64,000 nt of DNA from contig JH720301.1 in the NCBI GenBank assembly GCA_000231825.2, positions 796,874-860,873 of the forward strand, read 5' to 3'. This document shows, piece by piece, positions 25,246-37,892 of the stretch. Below the pieces are notes generated by a model, which worked only from the letters and a program-made list of their open reading frames with translations, was not told the origin of the DNA and did not search any database. The position numbers and the translations under genes are program-made. The DNA is from Tetrahymena elliotti 4EA (lineage: Eukaryota > Ciliophora > Oligohymenophorea > Hymenostomatida > Tetrahymenidae). How positions within the stretch are numbered: position 1 is the first letter of the stretch; each line of letters begins with the position of its first letter.

Positions 25246-26689
25246 TTTTACCAAATTTTCAATAAAATTAATGTAATAAAAAGAGCTTTAAAATTAAAAT
25301 AAAAAAAATTAAATAATAATTTCAATAAAACCTTAAAATAAAAATATTTTAGTTAATTTAAAATTAATTATCAAAATGTAAAAAATTAGTTTAATAATCT
25401 TTAATTGTGTATAAAAATGTCTCATTATTTATGTATTTGTGTTTTGTTCTCACTAAATTTCTAATTAATGTCTAAAATATGTTAAAAAATTAACAAAAAA
25501 AGTTTTTCTTCAATTTGAATTTCCAAAAATTTATTTTTTAGGCAAAAAGTTTTAGTAAAATATATTTTAAATCTATTTAATCTCTCTTTTTGTGTTATTG
25601 ATTTGCAAATTAGAATAAAAATAATAAATTTATAATAAAACTTAATTTTATTACTCTAATGAAAAACTTAAATTTAATATTCTATTTTAGAATCATAATA
25701 AAGAGTGTAAAAAATAATAAGATTTTCAGATACATATTTTATAAATGCATGAAAATATTTTAAATTAAATTAAGGAGAACAATAAATATTATACAAACTT
25801 AAGTAAAATTTAAATTTTAAAATTGATTTATTTTTTTTTACAAAAGACAGGAAAAGTTAAATTTATTTGGATTGTTAAAAAAAAAGAACGAATTTAAATT
25901 ATTATTTTATTTTTATATTTAATAATTTTTTTTAAAAATAAATTTTAATTAATTTGATATTTGACTGAAGTTACAATATTAACTTTTTTCTAATGTATTT
26001 TTTTATTTATTTTTTAAAGAATTGGTTTCAGAATGAAATAGTAAATTTATTAATGGAATTGAAAAAGATTTCCCTGTCCAACCAATTCAAAATTATTAAA
26101 TTTATTATAAAAATTCTTTTTAAATTAAAACAAAGAATAAAAAGTTTACATTTAAAAATTATTCATTTTTATTTCGAAATATTTAGTTTTTTAAATAATA
26201 TTAGATTAAAATTAATAAGTATCTTTATTTTTTGAGAGATCAATTAGGCTTTAAATTCAATGGTCAAAAATGTTTGTTTTTTTAGTAATTTAATTAATGA
26301 TAATAAAAAAATACTTCAATCTTAGAGTTTATGTATTGTGAAAAAATATTTGATTCAGATAAATTGTAATACTTAATGGTTTATATAGTTTAATGAATTT
26401 TGCTAACAAAAATATAAATATCACAATAAATTAATATTACATTAAAAGATTCGTTGATGAAAATTAATAGTTTTTGAAGGAATTATAACATTTTACACAG
26501 CTTTTTTTTACACAAATCAAAAACAATAATTAACAAAAGAGCAGTGATTTTATAAATTAATCCTTAAACATAAATACTATCTATTTAAGTCAATATCAAT
26601 TTATAAAGCAATTATCGTTAAAAGGGAGTTTCCATAATTTACAATTACATTGAGCAGCTTAATAAAATTATATTTACCAAAACTGCAAA
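25246..26689. other. A+T-rich intergenic DNA
   Basis: 1.4 kb with extreme A+T content. The 80-codon frame at 25993-26235 is composed almost only of Phe/Leu/Ile/Lys/Asn codons and has no supporting feature. No gene or repeat supported. Confidence 0.5.
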
Positions 26690-28863
26690 ATGAAGCAGCG
26701 ATAGATAAACCATTATTAAGCCTAACAAGAAATTCTCCCTATAAATCACTATGATGCTCATTTTTAAAATTAAAAGTAATAATAAACACACCAATTATGT
26801 AATATTGTATTATAACCACAAAGCAATATTCATTCTCATAGAATACTTGAGGAATAAAATAAGTAAATAAACTATTTTTCAAACTAAGAAGATAATACTA
26901 TTCCTAAAGTAACTCAGCAGAGTGCTTTACAAGATTCAAAACCTCTGATTTTAAGAGTAAAAAGGTTTAAAAAAAAGCTTTAATCTGTTTTAGGAAATTA
27001 TCAGCCTATTTAATACTCACCAAAATCAGTTCTTCGTAAAGATATTATGTTTCCTAAACTATGTGAAGATAAACAAAAGAGAAAATTTCCAAACATTTCT
27101 AATCTGTCTATAAAAGTAGATGACAGAGAAGATACTCCTCCCTTATAAAATTTAAACAATAACAATTTAATCTTATATTAAAATAGCAACAAAATGTCAA
27201 GCAGCATAGATTAAAAAATTCTTCTAAGAAATCCTGCTGTTGATGAATCTAAACTTAACTATAAGCAGGAGTTGGAAAACTAAAGTCTCCTCTTACATGG
27301 GATAATTAACAATAAAAATGATTAGTTAGATACTCAGTTGAAGTTATAAAATATTTAAAAAAAAGAAAATATTTAAACTCTAAAATAGTAAAAATAGCCA
27401 TTAGAAAGTTATTAATAGTTTAATTATATGGATGTATAAAATAATTCATTTATTTAAAGAAATGCAAGAGCTATCAGTTAGATAGAGCATAATAGGAAAG
27501 GCCAGAGCAATTAAAGCTATTAGGCTGAGCCTGTCTATTAATAGTCATCTAAACAACGCTACTAAAAGCTGGTTCCTTAGCTTTCTTCACATAGGGAATC
27601 TTTAAGTATTGATTACTAATAAAGCTAAACTCCAAAATAAAAATAAATATTCACTTAGATAAGACATTATTACCCTCAATCATCTAAAAATTCGCAAATA
27701 TCTATCGACTTTGAAGAATATTTTCCTTATAAAAATGCTTAAAATAATTCCCTATCTGTTTCCCCTAACTCATCAAGCCTTTAACTAAATACTTTAAGAT
27801 CTTCTAAACAATCATTTATACTCCCTATTTCTAACTACAGTAGTTAAGTTAAAAACAACTAAAATACAGGAAGTTTTAATAATAATAATAAAGAATAATC
27901 TGCAAGAAGTACAAGGTATAATTTTATTTTTCAATTTTAAGTTGTTTTAATTTAAATTTTTCACCTAGATAATCAAAAAATAATGGGATAGCTGGAATAT
28001 GTGAATCAGTTACTTCGTCTATGTAGACTATTCCTCATGAAGATTTAGAAAGCAGTTCCAATAAACTTAGATCTATTTAAGTTAATATATTTTAAAACTA
28101 AGGATAAAAAGGGAATAAAAAGCCATAAAATATACAATAAAATCAGAGTAATCAAAAGTAATTATTAGACTCAGTTGAATTAATAAAGAAAAGAGCATAA
28201 AATAAAAATAAAATTAGTTTGGATTATTAATACCTAGAAGATTTTACAGTTTTTCCTGAAAATGTAACCTTATAATAACAGCCTGAAGTGATTAATTCTA
28301 GCAGAAGCAGATAAAATAAGAACTCAGGTAAAAGATCAGGGGTAGGTCAGAGCCTCCCTCCTAGCAGTAATTTAAATATAATAGATACTAATTAATAGAG
28401 AAAATCTGTAATAAGCAAAGTATCAAATCACCCTACCTAAAAAAAAATAGAAATAAATGCAAATGAAGAAATGGATACAAATAAAATTTGGAATAAGGCC
28501 TAGCTAACCAATAATAATTCTCCTTCAAATGAAAAAGTTTAAACTGTTAACTAAAGCTTGGATTTTCACAAAGGAAATCAAAATAATCCTACTACAAATC
28601 ATACTATGCTTAATACAATATAATCAAATTTAACTTCATATGATGAAGAAATAAAAAAAATAACTTAGCTTTAGCAAAAAAACTACCATGACTTACAAAA
28701 TTATGTAAACATCCACCTAGACCTAATCAATATAAAAACACAGGTAAATAAATAAACAAATAAGAAAGTCAAATTAAATTATTAATTTCTAATAATATTA
28801 GATTAGAATAAAAAGCAGCTTAGCAGGGACAAATCTTAAGACTAACAATTAAACTTGACATGA
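26690..28863 (+). CDS. Q/N/S-rich hypothetical protein
   Basis: Two exons, 26690-27915 and 27969-28863, intron 27916-27968 (phase 2); 706 aa, stop TGA. Very rich in Gln (mostly TAA/TAG), Asn and Ser; basic patches such as RVKRFKKKL lie near residue 95. The last ~60 residues (EEIKKITQLQQKNYHDLQNY) look like a coiled coil. No domain was recognised. An optional intron exists near the 3' end (donor CAG|GTAAATAAAT at about 28742, acceptor before 28801); using it would change the last ~35 residues and end the protein a few bases earlier. The 5' ATG was chosen because the frame is open from it with dense Gln codons. It could be a cytoskeletal or RNA-granule low-complexity protein, but nothing shows this. 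Confidence 0.68.
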
Positions 28864-29821
28864 AACAAAATTAAAAAATCTATTTACATTAACTAATTAT
28901 CTTAATTAAAAAATAAAGTTTTTCAATCATTAATTACTTAACAACAAACTACTTCTTTCCTATGAACTTACAAAATATTCATTAAGAAATCAAAGTAGAT
29001 CATATTACTCTAATAATGCAATAATGACTTCATTTCAATTAATTCAAGTTTTTTCTTATTTTAAAAATATATGTTTTTGAAAAAATTCCAAATAAAAATT
29101 CTTTAACATGAAAAAAAATAATAGCCAAATGTTTTAAAATAAGAGTTTTCTTATAATAATATAAAAAAGTTTTGAGTAAAAATAGTTTTCAATAATAGAC
29201 ATAAAAGTGAATATGTTGTCGTATTATTTTTATATTTCTCATTCATAGTTTAGAAAAATTTAACAAATTTTAAATAAAACCATAATCCTCTAAGATTAAC
29301 TAATTCCATAATATTAATTATTACTGTATGTTTATCAATTAAGTAATAGTAAAAATTAAATACTCTAATTTTTTAAATCAATTGCATAATCAAATATTTA
29401 CAAAATTTATCTAATTAATCTTCTAATTTTAAAATATTAGATCCTTTTTAGAAAGTGGGAATTCTTAAATTAGAATATTTACAGTATATTTGAATTGTAA
29501 ATTATTTAGTTTTTTTATCAACAATTATCTTGATTTTAAAATTTTTATTCAATCCACAGCAATAAACAAAAAATGAAAAATAATTATTTTTAAGACAAAT
29601 TAATAAAATGTAAATTTGATTTTAATAAAGTATAGAAAAAATATTTGAAATTGTTATTTATGAATGAAAGTCTTAGAAACATTCAAGAACTTCATTATGA
29701 ATATACTTTAGACAGATAAATTAAGATATTAAATTTAATTTAAAATTTTTTGAATTAACTTATTTATAGATTTTAAAATAGGAGTGCTTATTAAATAATT
29801 AATTTTTAGTAAATTTCATGT
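28864..29821. other. A+T-rich intergenic DNA
   Basis: Two genes converge on this stretch (stops at 28863 and 29822). No gene, repeat or RNA signal found. Confidence 0.5.
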
Positions 29822-31243
29822 TCATAAACCTAATTTTTATTCTAAGTTGCTGATGCACTTAACGGCAGAGAAATCTTCCTTAGCTCCATCAGTCTTAACA
29901 ACAAAGAAGCATCTAGTATCTTTGTGTTCAGGATGAACATCAACAGTGAAGTGATCTAAATTCTATAACTTAGCTTCACCACTATTATGGTAGGCAAGTA
30001 AAGCTTTTAACTAATTAATTTAAAAAATGTTTAGGATTGATCTTTATCAAAATAATAATATTACCATATCATGATAGGGGGCAATAATTTTTTATCCGTT
30101 AGCAGTTCTTCCTAAAATTCCCTTGAATAAATTCTTAATGGTGAGGATATCAGTGTACTTTTCACCACCGAAATCGAATTCTCTTTTTTATTTCTTTTCC
30201 TTTTTGTCCTTTTTGGCTTTTACTGATTGGTTAATTTCCTTTTCTATTTTTTTTAATTAAATTGTTAACTACTTGATTTGATTTTCATTTTTTTATTTAC
30301 TCTTTTATTCCATGACACCATTATAGTGACGACCATGTAATTCCCAGAATTTAGCAAGGACATCACCTTCAGAGACTTTAATAGTAACTTTAGATTCACC
30401 AAATTGTAAACCATCATTAATAAGCTAAAGTTTATTTATTTAAAATAAAATGCTCAGTTTTATAACGAATTGTTTCTATCAATTTTTATTATTTACTTAA
30501 TCAATAACATCTTGAGAAGTCTTATCCTTGTTGAGGGCAAAGTTACCTTCTTACTTACCGAAACGGCAGTAAGGAGCATGGACATTGTGTTACTTTAATA
30601 AAGCTTCAGTGATGTTTCTCCAGTTAGCAACACCTTCTTTATCACAAGCAGTAGAGAAAATGATTCTAGTAAATAAATAATTATAAATACTTTTATTTAA
30701 ATGCAAACAAATAAATACGGTTGGAAAGTTTCATAGAAATTGATTAATTCTTTCTTTTCAGCTTCTCTAGCTTCCTTTTCAGCAGCTTCAGCAGAATCAA
30801 CAGCACTATCCTTAGCGGGAATAGGCTTATTTCCAACTCTACGAACAGCATCCTTAGCTTCATTAACTTCGACAAGAGTAGAATCAGCAAGGGAGGTAGC
30901 TAATTATTCAAAACTTGTGACTCCGAGTCTCTTTATCTTGTTGCAGTTCAAAACATTGGCAAAGCTTAAATAACCCTATAATAAAATATAAATATTCCTT
31001 AAATATGACATTTTTTGGATTATAAATTTGATTCTATGGATAGATCGTAAAGTAGAAATTGCTAAGCTAGAAGAATTTGATTGATGATGATATTTTCATC
31101 TTGAAGAAAAGAAATATATAAGTATTATCAATTACTTCAGGATGTTCTTAAATAATGGTTCTGAATTTTTCATCTTAAACAAGGTTTTTATCTGACAAGT
31201 AATATTCAACTTGCTTTTTAACTTCTTCTTTATTAATGCTCAT
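29822..31243 (-). CDS. MLP1: La-motif protein, probably Mlp1 (Tetrahymena La protein)
   Basis: Five exons: 31243-31136, 30975-30719, 30665-30497, 30424-30065, 30010-29822; phases close, 360 aa. Residues 5-90 form a La motif: VKKQVEYYLSDKNLVQDEKF, then FANVLNCNKIKRLG and STLVEVNEAKDAVRR. No RNP1/RNP2-bearing RRM1 follows directly. Instead an Ala/Glu-rich linker leads to a region around FSTACDKEGVANWRNITEAL and FWELHGRHYNG that resembles an atypical La RRM2 (xRRM). After a Lys-rich linker comes a block like DUF3223: VDVHPEHKDTRCFFVVKTDG followed by EDFSAVKCI. La proteins bind the UUU-3'OH of new RNA polymerase III transcripts. Published work describes Tetrahymena Mlp1 as a La protein lacking RRM1, which this architecture fits. 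Codon use is that of a highly expressed gene. Confidence 0.82.
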
Positions 31244-31688
31244 TTTTATTTCTTAATATTTTTTGTTTGTTAAATTATTACTTTTTTATCTAAATTATTT
31301 ATTTTGATTTTATAAGCTATTAATGTTATTATAATTTTCTTAATTACTTGATATATTTATTTAACTTAGAAATCAATATAGGCTTGTTTTATTGTATTTT
31401 ATTGGTCAAATTTAAAGCAAGATAGATATTTTAATTAATTTAATTAACAGAATTCAATTTTGACCTTTTCTATCATTTATCTAGCCACTCTAAATAATAA
31501 TTCTTAGCAATTATTTTCACTAAATTTATTAATTTCTGATTAAAATTATAAATTCTTCTCAGTCAATTCAGATAAGATAAAAAATTATCTCAAAAAAAAT
31601 CTTTTTTATCAAGAATTAATACATAAAATAATTAGATTGTCTAAAGAAAAGCAATTTAAAAATGATTTCTTCTTTTTAAAATTTTATT
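31244..31688. other. A+T-rich intergenic DNA
   Basis: 445 bases between two divergent starts (La-like protein and a small protein). No motif could be named. Confidence 0.4.
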
Positions 31689-31982
31689 ATGAATGCATAA
31701 TACAGGAAATAAATGCAAACCCTATCAAAAACAAATAGACTCTTTTTCTGCCATAGCATGAACACTCCTAATTAAGATTCTTTTTTAAAAGATTCTTTTA
31801 TATTAAAGAGAGTAGATGATAATGGAAACGTTTTTGAAGTTGGGACTTACAAATCTAAAACTGAAGCAGAATAAAGAATACATGAATTCACTCTAAGTTA
31901 ACATAAGTAACACTACTGGGTTGAAGAAATAAAACAAAATCAAGCAAATATAAAAAAAGATGATAAAGCCAGCCAGAAGTGA
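31689..31982 (+). CDS. Small hypothetical protein
   Basis: Single frame of 97 aa with eight Gln encoded by TAA and a TGA stop. The conserved-looking core is LKRVDDNGNVFEVGTYKSK followed by an amphipathic, Gln/His-rich helix (EAEQRIHEFTLSQ) and a Lys-rich end. Two later in-frame ATGs (codons 9 and 24, the latter reading MNTPNQDS) could be the true start; the one before MNTPNQDS would give a 74-residue product. No family recognised. The composition, with third positions A/T and acidic/basic alternation, differs from the flanking DNA, which supports coding. Confidence 0.6.
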
Positions 31983-33098
31983 AAAAAATTAGTTCTAATT
32001 TATCTAATAAAATCATTTAATTTCTGCTTTGAAAAAGATTTTTCTATGAAGTGTTTAAATTTTTTATTTCTGTATCATGTTATGTTTGGCTTGTTTTTGT
32101 CAAATTTTTAATTTTTATTTTTTAAAAAGAACAAAATAAATGAAAAATAATAAACTAAATTTTGTAAAAGCTATTTACTTCATTTTTTACTAAGTCTACC
32201 ACTTTAAAGAGAGAAAAAACGAAATTTATAAAGAGTCTATTCAATAATTAATTTAAGTTGTGAAGTGAAATAGAAAGATTTAAAATACTGACTGATAAAA
32301 ATAAAAATTTGTTAATAAATCAGTTTTAAATTATTGATAGGGGTTAGGGAAATAAAGAATGTTTGGCATTTAGACCCATTTATAAATAAATTTTGTAAAG
32401 AATATTCTATCCATATTTTCTATCTAGCCAGCCTATAATTTTAAACACAAAAAGAACCAAATTTATAAAAAAGATCATTCAATAATTAGAAAGGATGAAA
32501 AAACTATCAAATAAAATTAAAAATTTATTAAGAAATAAGTTTTATATAATGGATAGATAGATGGATACTTGATATATAAATGTTAGGCATATACATGCAG
32601 TCATAAATAAATTTTGTATTTAACAAAGAATTAATGATTATTTATATATATGAATGGTTTGTTTGTTTGTCTTCAAAGGAAAAATTATATTTGAGGAGCA
32701 AATTCTGTAAAATTAATGAAAATATTGGTAGGGATGAATGAGCTTTTTTTTGAATTGAGTGAAATTGAATTTGATTATTGATTAATTCTTAAGTTGCTTA
32801 TATTTGTACTGAAGGATTTATTTTCAAAGATTATATATTCTAGAATAGTTATTAGTAGTAAAGTAAATATGCTTATTGGTAGGTAATGCTATATTTAATT
32901 CTCATTAAGTAGATAATGTACATTTAATATTAGAAAAAAAATTATGTAAAATTTAATTATCAAAATTTAGTTGTTCAAAGTAAATAAAAAATTAGTAAAA
33001 TAATTGATTGCTAGTTTTTGTTATAATATTTCGGGTATAGTTAATTTAAATATTATTTTTATTATCTATTATTATTAATATCATTTATCACTCTATTT
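31983..33098. other. Intergenic DNA containing a diverged tandem duplication
   Basis: No gene supported. Two diverged copies of a ~230-base unit are described as a separate repeat entry. The plus-strand frame at 33176-33367 belongs to the antisense of the next gene, not to this stretch. Confidence 0.5.
32205..32625. repeat. Diverged tandem duplication, two units of about 230 bases
   Basis: Unit A and unit B share, in the same order, a block near 32223-32250 / 32460-32488 (aatttataaa...cattcaataatta type) and a block near 32371-32396 / 32584-32616 ending cataaataaattttgta. The spacing differs by a few bases, so the duplication is old and has gathered indels. Confidence 0.5.
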
Positions 33099-36000
33099 TC
33101 AATTTTGGAAGATATTTCTTGATGATTTTTTGGTTTTTTACAGCATGGCTGCTTTACTCTTTAGTAGAGGATTAGATGAAGGTAGTGAAGGAGAATTTGG
33201 AGCAGATTATGAGTAATTTATTACCTTCTTTTCATCAGGAGGCACTAATTGGTTTTATGATATTTCTGCTGGTTCTTGCTTTTGCTGCTCTTGATTTTCA
33301 TTTAATAAGTTTTACTAATTCACATTTTCTTAGTTTTTATTACTATTATTTGTTTCTGAAACATTAGAGGAGCCAGTAGAAGATAAAACCGTTTCTATAT
33401 GGTTTATGTTGTTTGTAGTGTTTTGTTTTGTATCTTCTAATTCATAGTTTGTTCCATTTATTTCCATTGACCCATATTTTTAAACACCATTTAATTTTAT
33501 TGAGTAGCTTATTTGATTTTTTGATTCTTTTTGTGGGTTCTTTTCACCTATATCTTTAGTTGAGTCATTTGTAGATTAGTCGCTACAGAAATCCAACTTT
33601 AGATAATCAGGAGCATTAGGAGAAGCAGAAAGACTTTTTTACAGCTTTTGCTGGACAACAAAATCATTTTAAAAATTATTTGACCCTTCTTTACTTAGTT
33701 AGGGCTATTCATTTCCAGATGAAGAATTACTTGATTCAGAACCTGGAGATCTTTCTGGTATCTAGCTAAATGAGCCACAATTTTTAAATATTTTAGATTC
33801 ATTAATTAAACCATTTTCCTTTTCATAATATTTTGAGGCAGGAGAAGCTTGATAAATTAGGACATCTTGCATTTCTTTAGAATTTTCTCTTGAATACTTA
33901 TATTTTGTGTTGTCAATAGAAAATGACATGACATTATCTGAAGAAGTATTTATACTATTTTAACTATCTATTGGTGAATTGTATTCTGATTCATTAGCTT
34001 CTTCTAAAGGAGCAAGCATGTGTCCAACTTCTGAGTATGTTCTCATTCGTTATTTTTAATCCTTCATAGCTTATTCTAGAAGGCTCTATTATGATTGCTG
34101 ATCCATATTTAACTCTAAACTAGTAGCTAAGTTTGAGCTTTGTAACTCTTAATCAAAGCTTTATATATTATTTTAATTGACTGTTTAAATAATTGCTTAA
34201 TCTATGGCTGATTAGAGGTCTTTACTTATATTACCTGATTATTAGAATATATTATTAATACCATTGTAGTTATTATTATTAGCCCCATTTAACTATTCGA
34301 TGGAGGAAATAAAAGGTATTTGCTAGTTTATTGAACCTTATAATTAAGGATGAATATGTTAGGAAGATAATTATAATGGTTATATAATTGGAGTTTAAGG
34401 TTTATTTAATTAAGGGCTACTTAGGTTATTTATTGAGTTAGAAGTTGATGATATTAAAGGAGAAAAACTGACTATATTTTAATCATCTGAACTAAATTAG
34501 AAAACTTAATTATTTTTAGGTGGTGTAAAGTTTGTTCCTTAGGATCTAACAATGGACTATATGCTATTTACTTATTGGACTTATTATGTTAGTTACATAT
34601 ACTACTACTGAAGCAAATTATTCTGCTAAGAGAAAGATGGGTATTGTTGTGAGCGAACTCCTTAAGTATTTTGTTGTGAAGTAAAATATAAACTTTAATT
34701 CTAAGGTGTTGTTTAGCCATTAAAATTAGGGCCTCTCAAAATATTACCTATTGGAGTTTTATCATAGGAACCTTAAGGGATGGCAGTCTATGATACAACA
34801 CGAGCCATATTTAGTTTAGGTGTGAGAGATGGGTCCATTTCTAGGTGATAATAGTTTAAGAATTCTTCTGCAGGATTTCTGTATGAGTAAGAATAGCCAC
34901 GATTATATGATCTTATTGATGAAGGAGATGTATTAATCTCATCTTCTTATGAATTCATTCTTCTTCCATAGTCTGAATCTATATTAGACTACTTCCATAC
35001 TCTAATAACTTTATTTCTTTCACATGTTATTATTTTATTATAATAAGGATCATTTGGTGATCCTTCAAAAATGCTAGGGATAACTTATATCTTAGTAATA
35101 CGATTTGTATGGCCTTTGATTGTTCCTATAATTTATCCTAGTTCCCAGTTCCAAATATTAACTAAGTAGATAGACATTTTAACGTTATTTGCAGAACAAA
35201 CCAGAGTCCCTCTTTTAAGCCTACATATATTATTAACAATATATTTATTTTAAAGAACTTTTTATTCTGACTAAGTATCCATATCCCATATTTTAATTGT
35301 GTTATCTGAACTTCCTGTTGCCAAAAAGCCCTCATCAAGCTTTTCAAAGCAATTTATCTTATCTAAATGAACGTTACTCATTACTTTTATAGGCTTTTTC
35401 ATTGTCTTATCATTTAAATTACCAGTTAATGAATTTTAGTTTTCTTTATTAGAACTGTTAATCAGGCTTGATGAACTTTTTAATGAACTGATTTTTATTT
35501 TATTTTTTAAAAACATAGGTTTTTTCTTTGCTTCTTCTTATTTTGTTTCAGTTTCGCTATTGTTTGTGCTACCTACTCCCTACTTATCTGAACTTATGTT
35601 TTCCTAAGATTATAATGTATTAGCAGTAGGTACAGCTCCTTCGTTTTATGTTTGTTCAGAATTATTTGGTTTCCAATCCCACAAAATCATTTTTTTGTCA
35701 CTTCCAGCAGATATGAGATACTCTTTAGCAGGATCATCTTTGATTTTAAAAATGATCATACAAGTTACAAAATCAGTATGTTATTTCATGATTTATTACT
35801 ATGTTAAGCTAAAAACAAATTATTTTTTATCTAATAATTAAGGTTATATATGAGTCTCTAATTACAATCCATTAGCTTCAGGTGGAGTGCATGTAAAGAG
35901 CCAAGTTTTAATTATACCATCATAGCTTCCTACTGCAAATAAAATTGATTTATTTGGAACTACTTCTAATACTTATATACAAGTAATAGAGCAATCATGT

Positions 36001-37892
36001 GCTTATAACTATTAAACAATTTTTTCATTTCTATCCATATCCCAAATTTCAATTTTAGCAGGATCACTCTTCAATCCGATGATTAAGATAGGAAGTTATT
36101 TCTTAGATTGATTGCTCATAAAGTATGAGTTTTGATTCAAATCCATTAAATTTACATCGTCGATAAGCATTTAACCACTTTTTTAGTTTTCTGGTAATAC
36201 TGAATTATTTTGTTTATAAATCAAACCATTTTGAGAAATATCCATTTAATAAAATTAAACTTCTTCTAATGCACCTATTTCATACATTTCCTAATCGCCT
36301 GAAATAATCTGTTGCTAAGCTTTGAAATTATCCTTTTTGTTAAATAAGCCATTGTTCATATTATATAGTTATAAACTAGAGTCCCCGAAAACCCTTATTG
36401 AATCGTTCTTAAAGTCTATAAATTGTGCATTGTTAAAATTCTCTTGCACCAAACATTCATATTCTATTTCTTCTTTCTCTTCATCCTCTTCCTCATCGTT
36501 ACCTGAGCTTTATAATTTTTATTCTTTTTATTTCTAAATGATAAAATCGCCTTCATCTTATTGCTAAATCTATTTTAATATATTTCCTCCTTGAATTTAT
36601 TAACGTGAGCTAGAAAATTTAAGCACCTCTTCAGCAGTTAGCCTTCTCCTACCTGTCGAATCACCGGATACATAAGATGAGTTTTTATATTACAAATTAG
36701 GCTTTATTTACATACGTTAACACTAATTTGAAAAAGAGAGATTGACTGATGGAATGCCAGAATTGTTGGTGTTACTAATTGCAGATTACTAATTTAGTTA
36801 TTATTGATAATCTTCCTCATCAAAATTTAGGGTTCCTGATCTAAAAAATGATTGTGTCTTCTTGGGTATTCCCTTTTCAAAGAAATAGAGAAAATCAATA
36901 TAGTCCTAAATACGCTAAATCACAGGCGAATCACGTATTAAGTAATCAGGCTTTCCTTCATCAGTAGAAGATAATTTTTAGAATTGCTTAGTCTCATTGC
37001 TTAATTATTGTTCAAGACTTTCAGTGTCCCTAATTAATTTTGAGAAACCTTTGTGCTGGTTTTCAATTTATGAAGAATCAGTATATTGCTTTTCATTTTC
37101 CAACAAAAATTTTAAGATGGATTAAATAGGTATAAGAGGTGGCTAATCCGAATTAGGATTGTGTTAACGCTTGAGATTTTCTAATATTGTGAACCTATTG
37201 AGTCCTTTAAGTTTTTTGTATGTTTATTAATATTCTTCCAAAAGCTGGATCTTCATTTGATAATGCCCATCCAGTCTCTAGACGCATTCGCTATGCTTCT
37301 TTTTTATATAAGTAGTTATCATTTCTATAAATTACTAAGTTTGTTTTTCTATAGTTTATTTACGAGCTTCTATTTCACTTTAAAATGTTTTGAGCTGATC
37401 CTATAATTTACCTAAGTTCATTCCACACTTACGAGATACCTTATTATTATCGCTATCTTCAACTCTTCTTCCAAACATGCTGTTAAACCAATCATCTAGA
37501 AGCTTTATGCTGCTCTAATGATCCTTTGCATGCTTCCGCTTACACTTTTTACATAAAAGTATCTCATCGCAGCCCTTTGTGGTACATACAAATGACAAAT
37601 CTTCATTTTTATGACCCTTAACTTTGCATTTGTTCTCTGGTATTTTAGTAACCTTTTCTTATTATTCTCTTTACGCCTTTGAAGGAACAACTTCTCCTTC
37701 TTCCATAATGTTATCTGAAGCAGGATGAGAAATAGACTTAGAAAACTGTTAACTATGACCTTATATTTAGCCATGACCACTATCAAAATTATGAATTTTA
37801 TTAAAGGACTAAGGCATGGTTTCTTCTATATCTAATTAAACTTTTGATGAAGGTGACATTTCCTCTAATTTTATATTTTTAGGAGAGCTCAT
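33099..37892 (-). CDS. B-box-like, coiled-coil, WD40 repeat protein
   Basis: One uninterrupted exon of 1,598 codons (1,597 aa), remarkable in a region where most genes have introns. Residues ~95-150 hold a Cys/His cluster (CTTKGCDEILLCKKCKRKH) like a B-box. A coiled-coil region follows (for example YQMKIQLLEEY). After an acidic stretch (GNDEEEDEEKEEIEYE) come WD40 blades between about residues 600 and 1,000: KIEIWDMDRNEKIV, VGSYDGIIKTWLF, ISAGSDKKMILWDW, ATGSSDNTIKIWDMD and IITCERNKVIRVWK. The remaining ~600 residues are Ser/Asn/Gln-rich and disordered. B-box, coiled coil and propeller recall TRIM-like scaffolds, but a RING was not found. The related Cys/His cluster in the gene at 1-917 hints at a shared family. 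Partner and function unknown. Confidence 0.85.

Noticed and set aside
25993..26235. 80-codon plus-strand frame in the gap after the kinase gene
   Set aside because: Made almost only of Phe, Ile, Leu, Lys and Asn codons, as expected from A+T-rich noise; no Gln TAA/TAG use and no flanking splice or stop logic.
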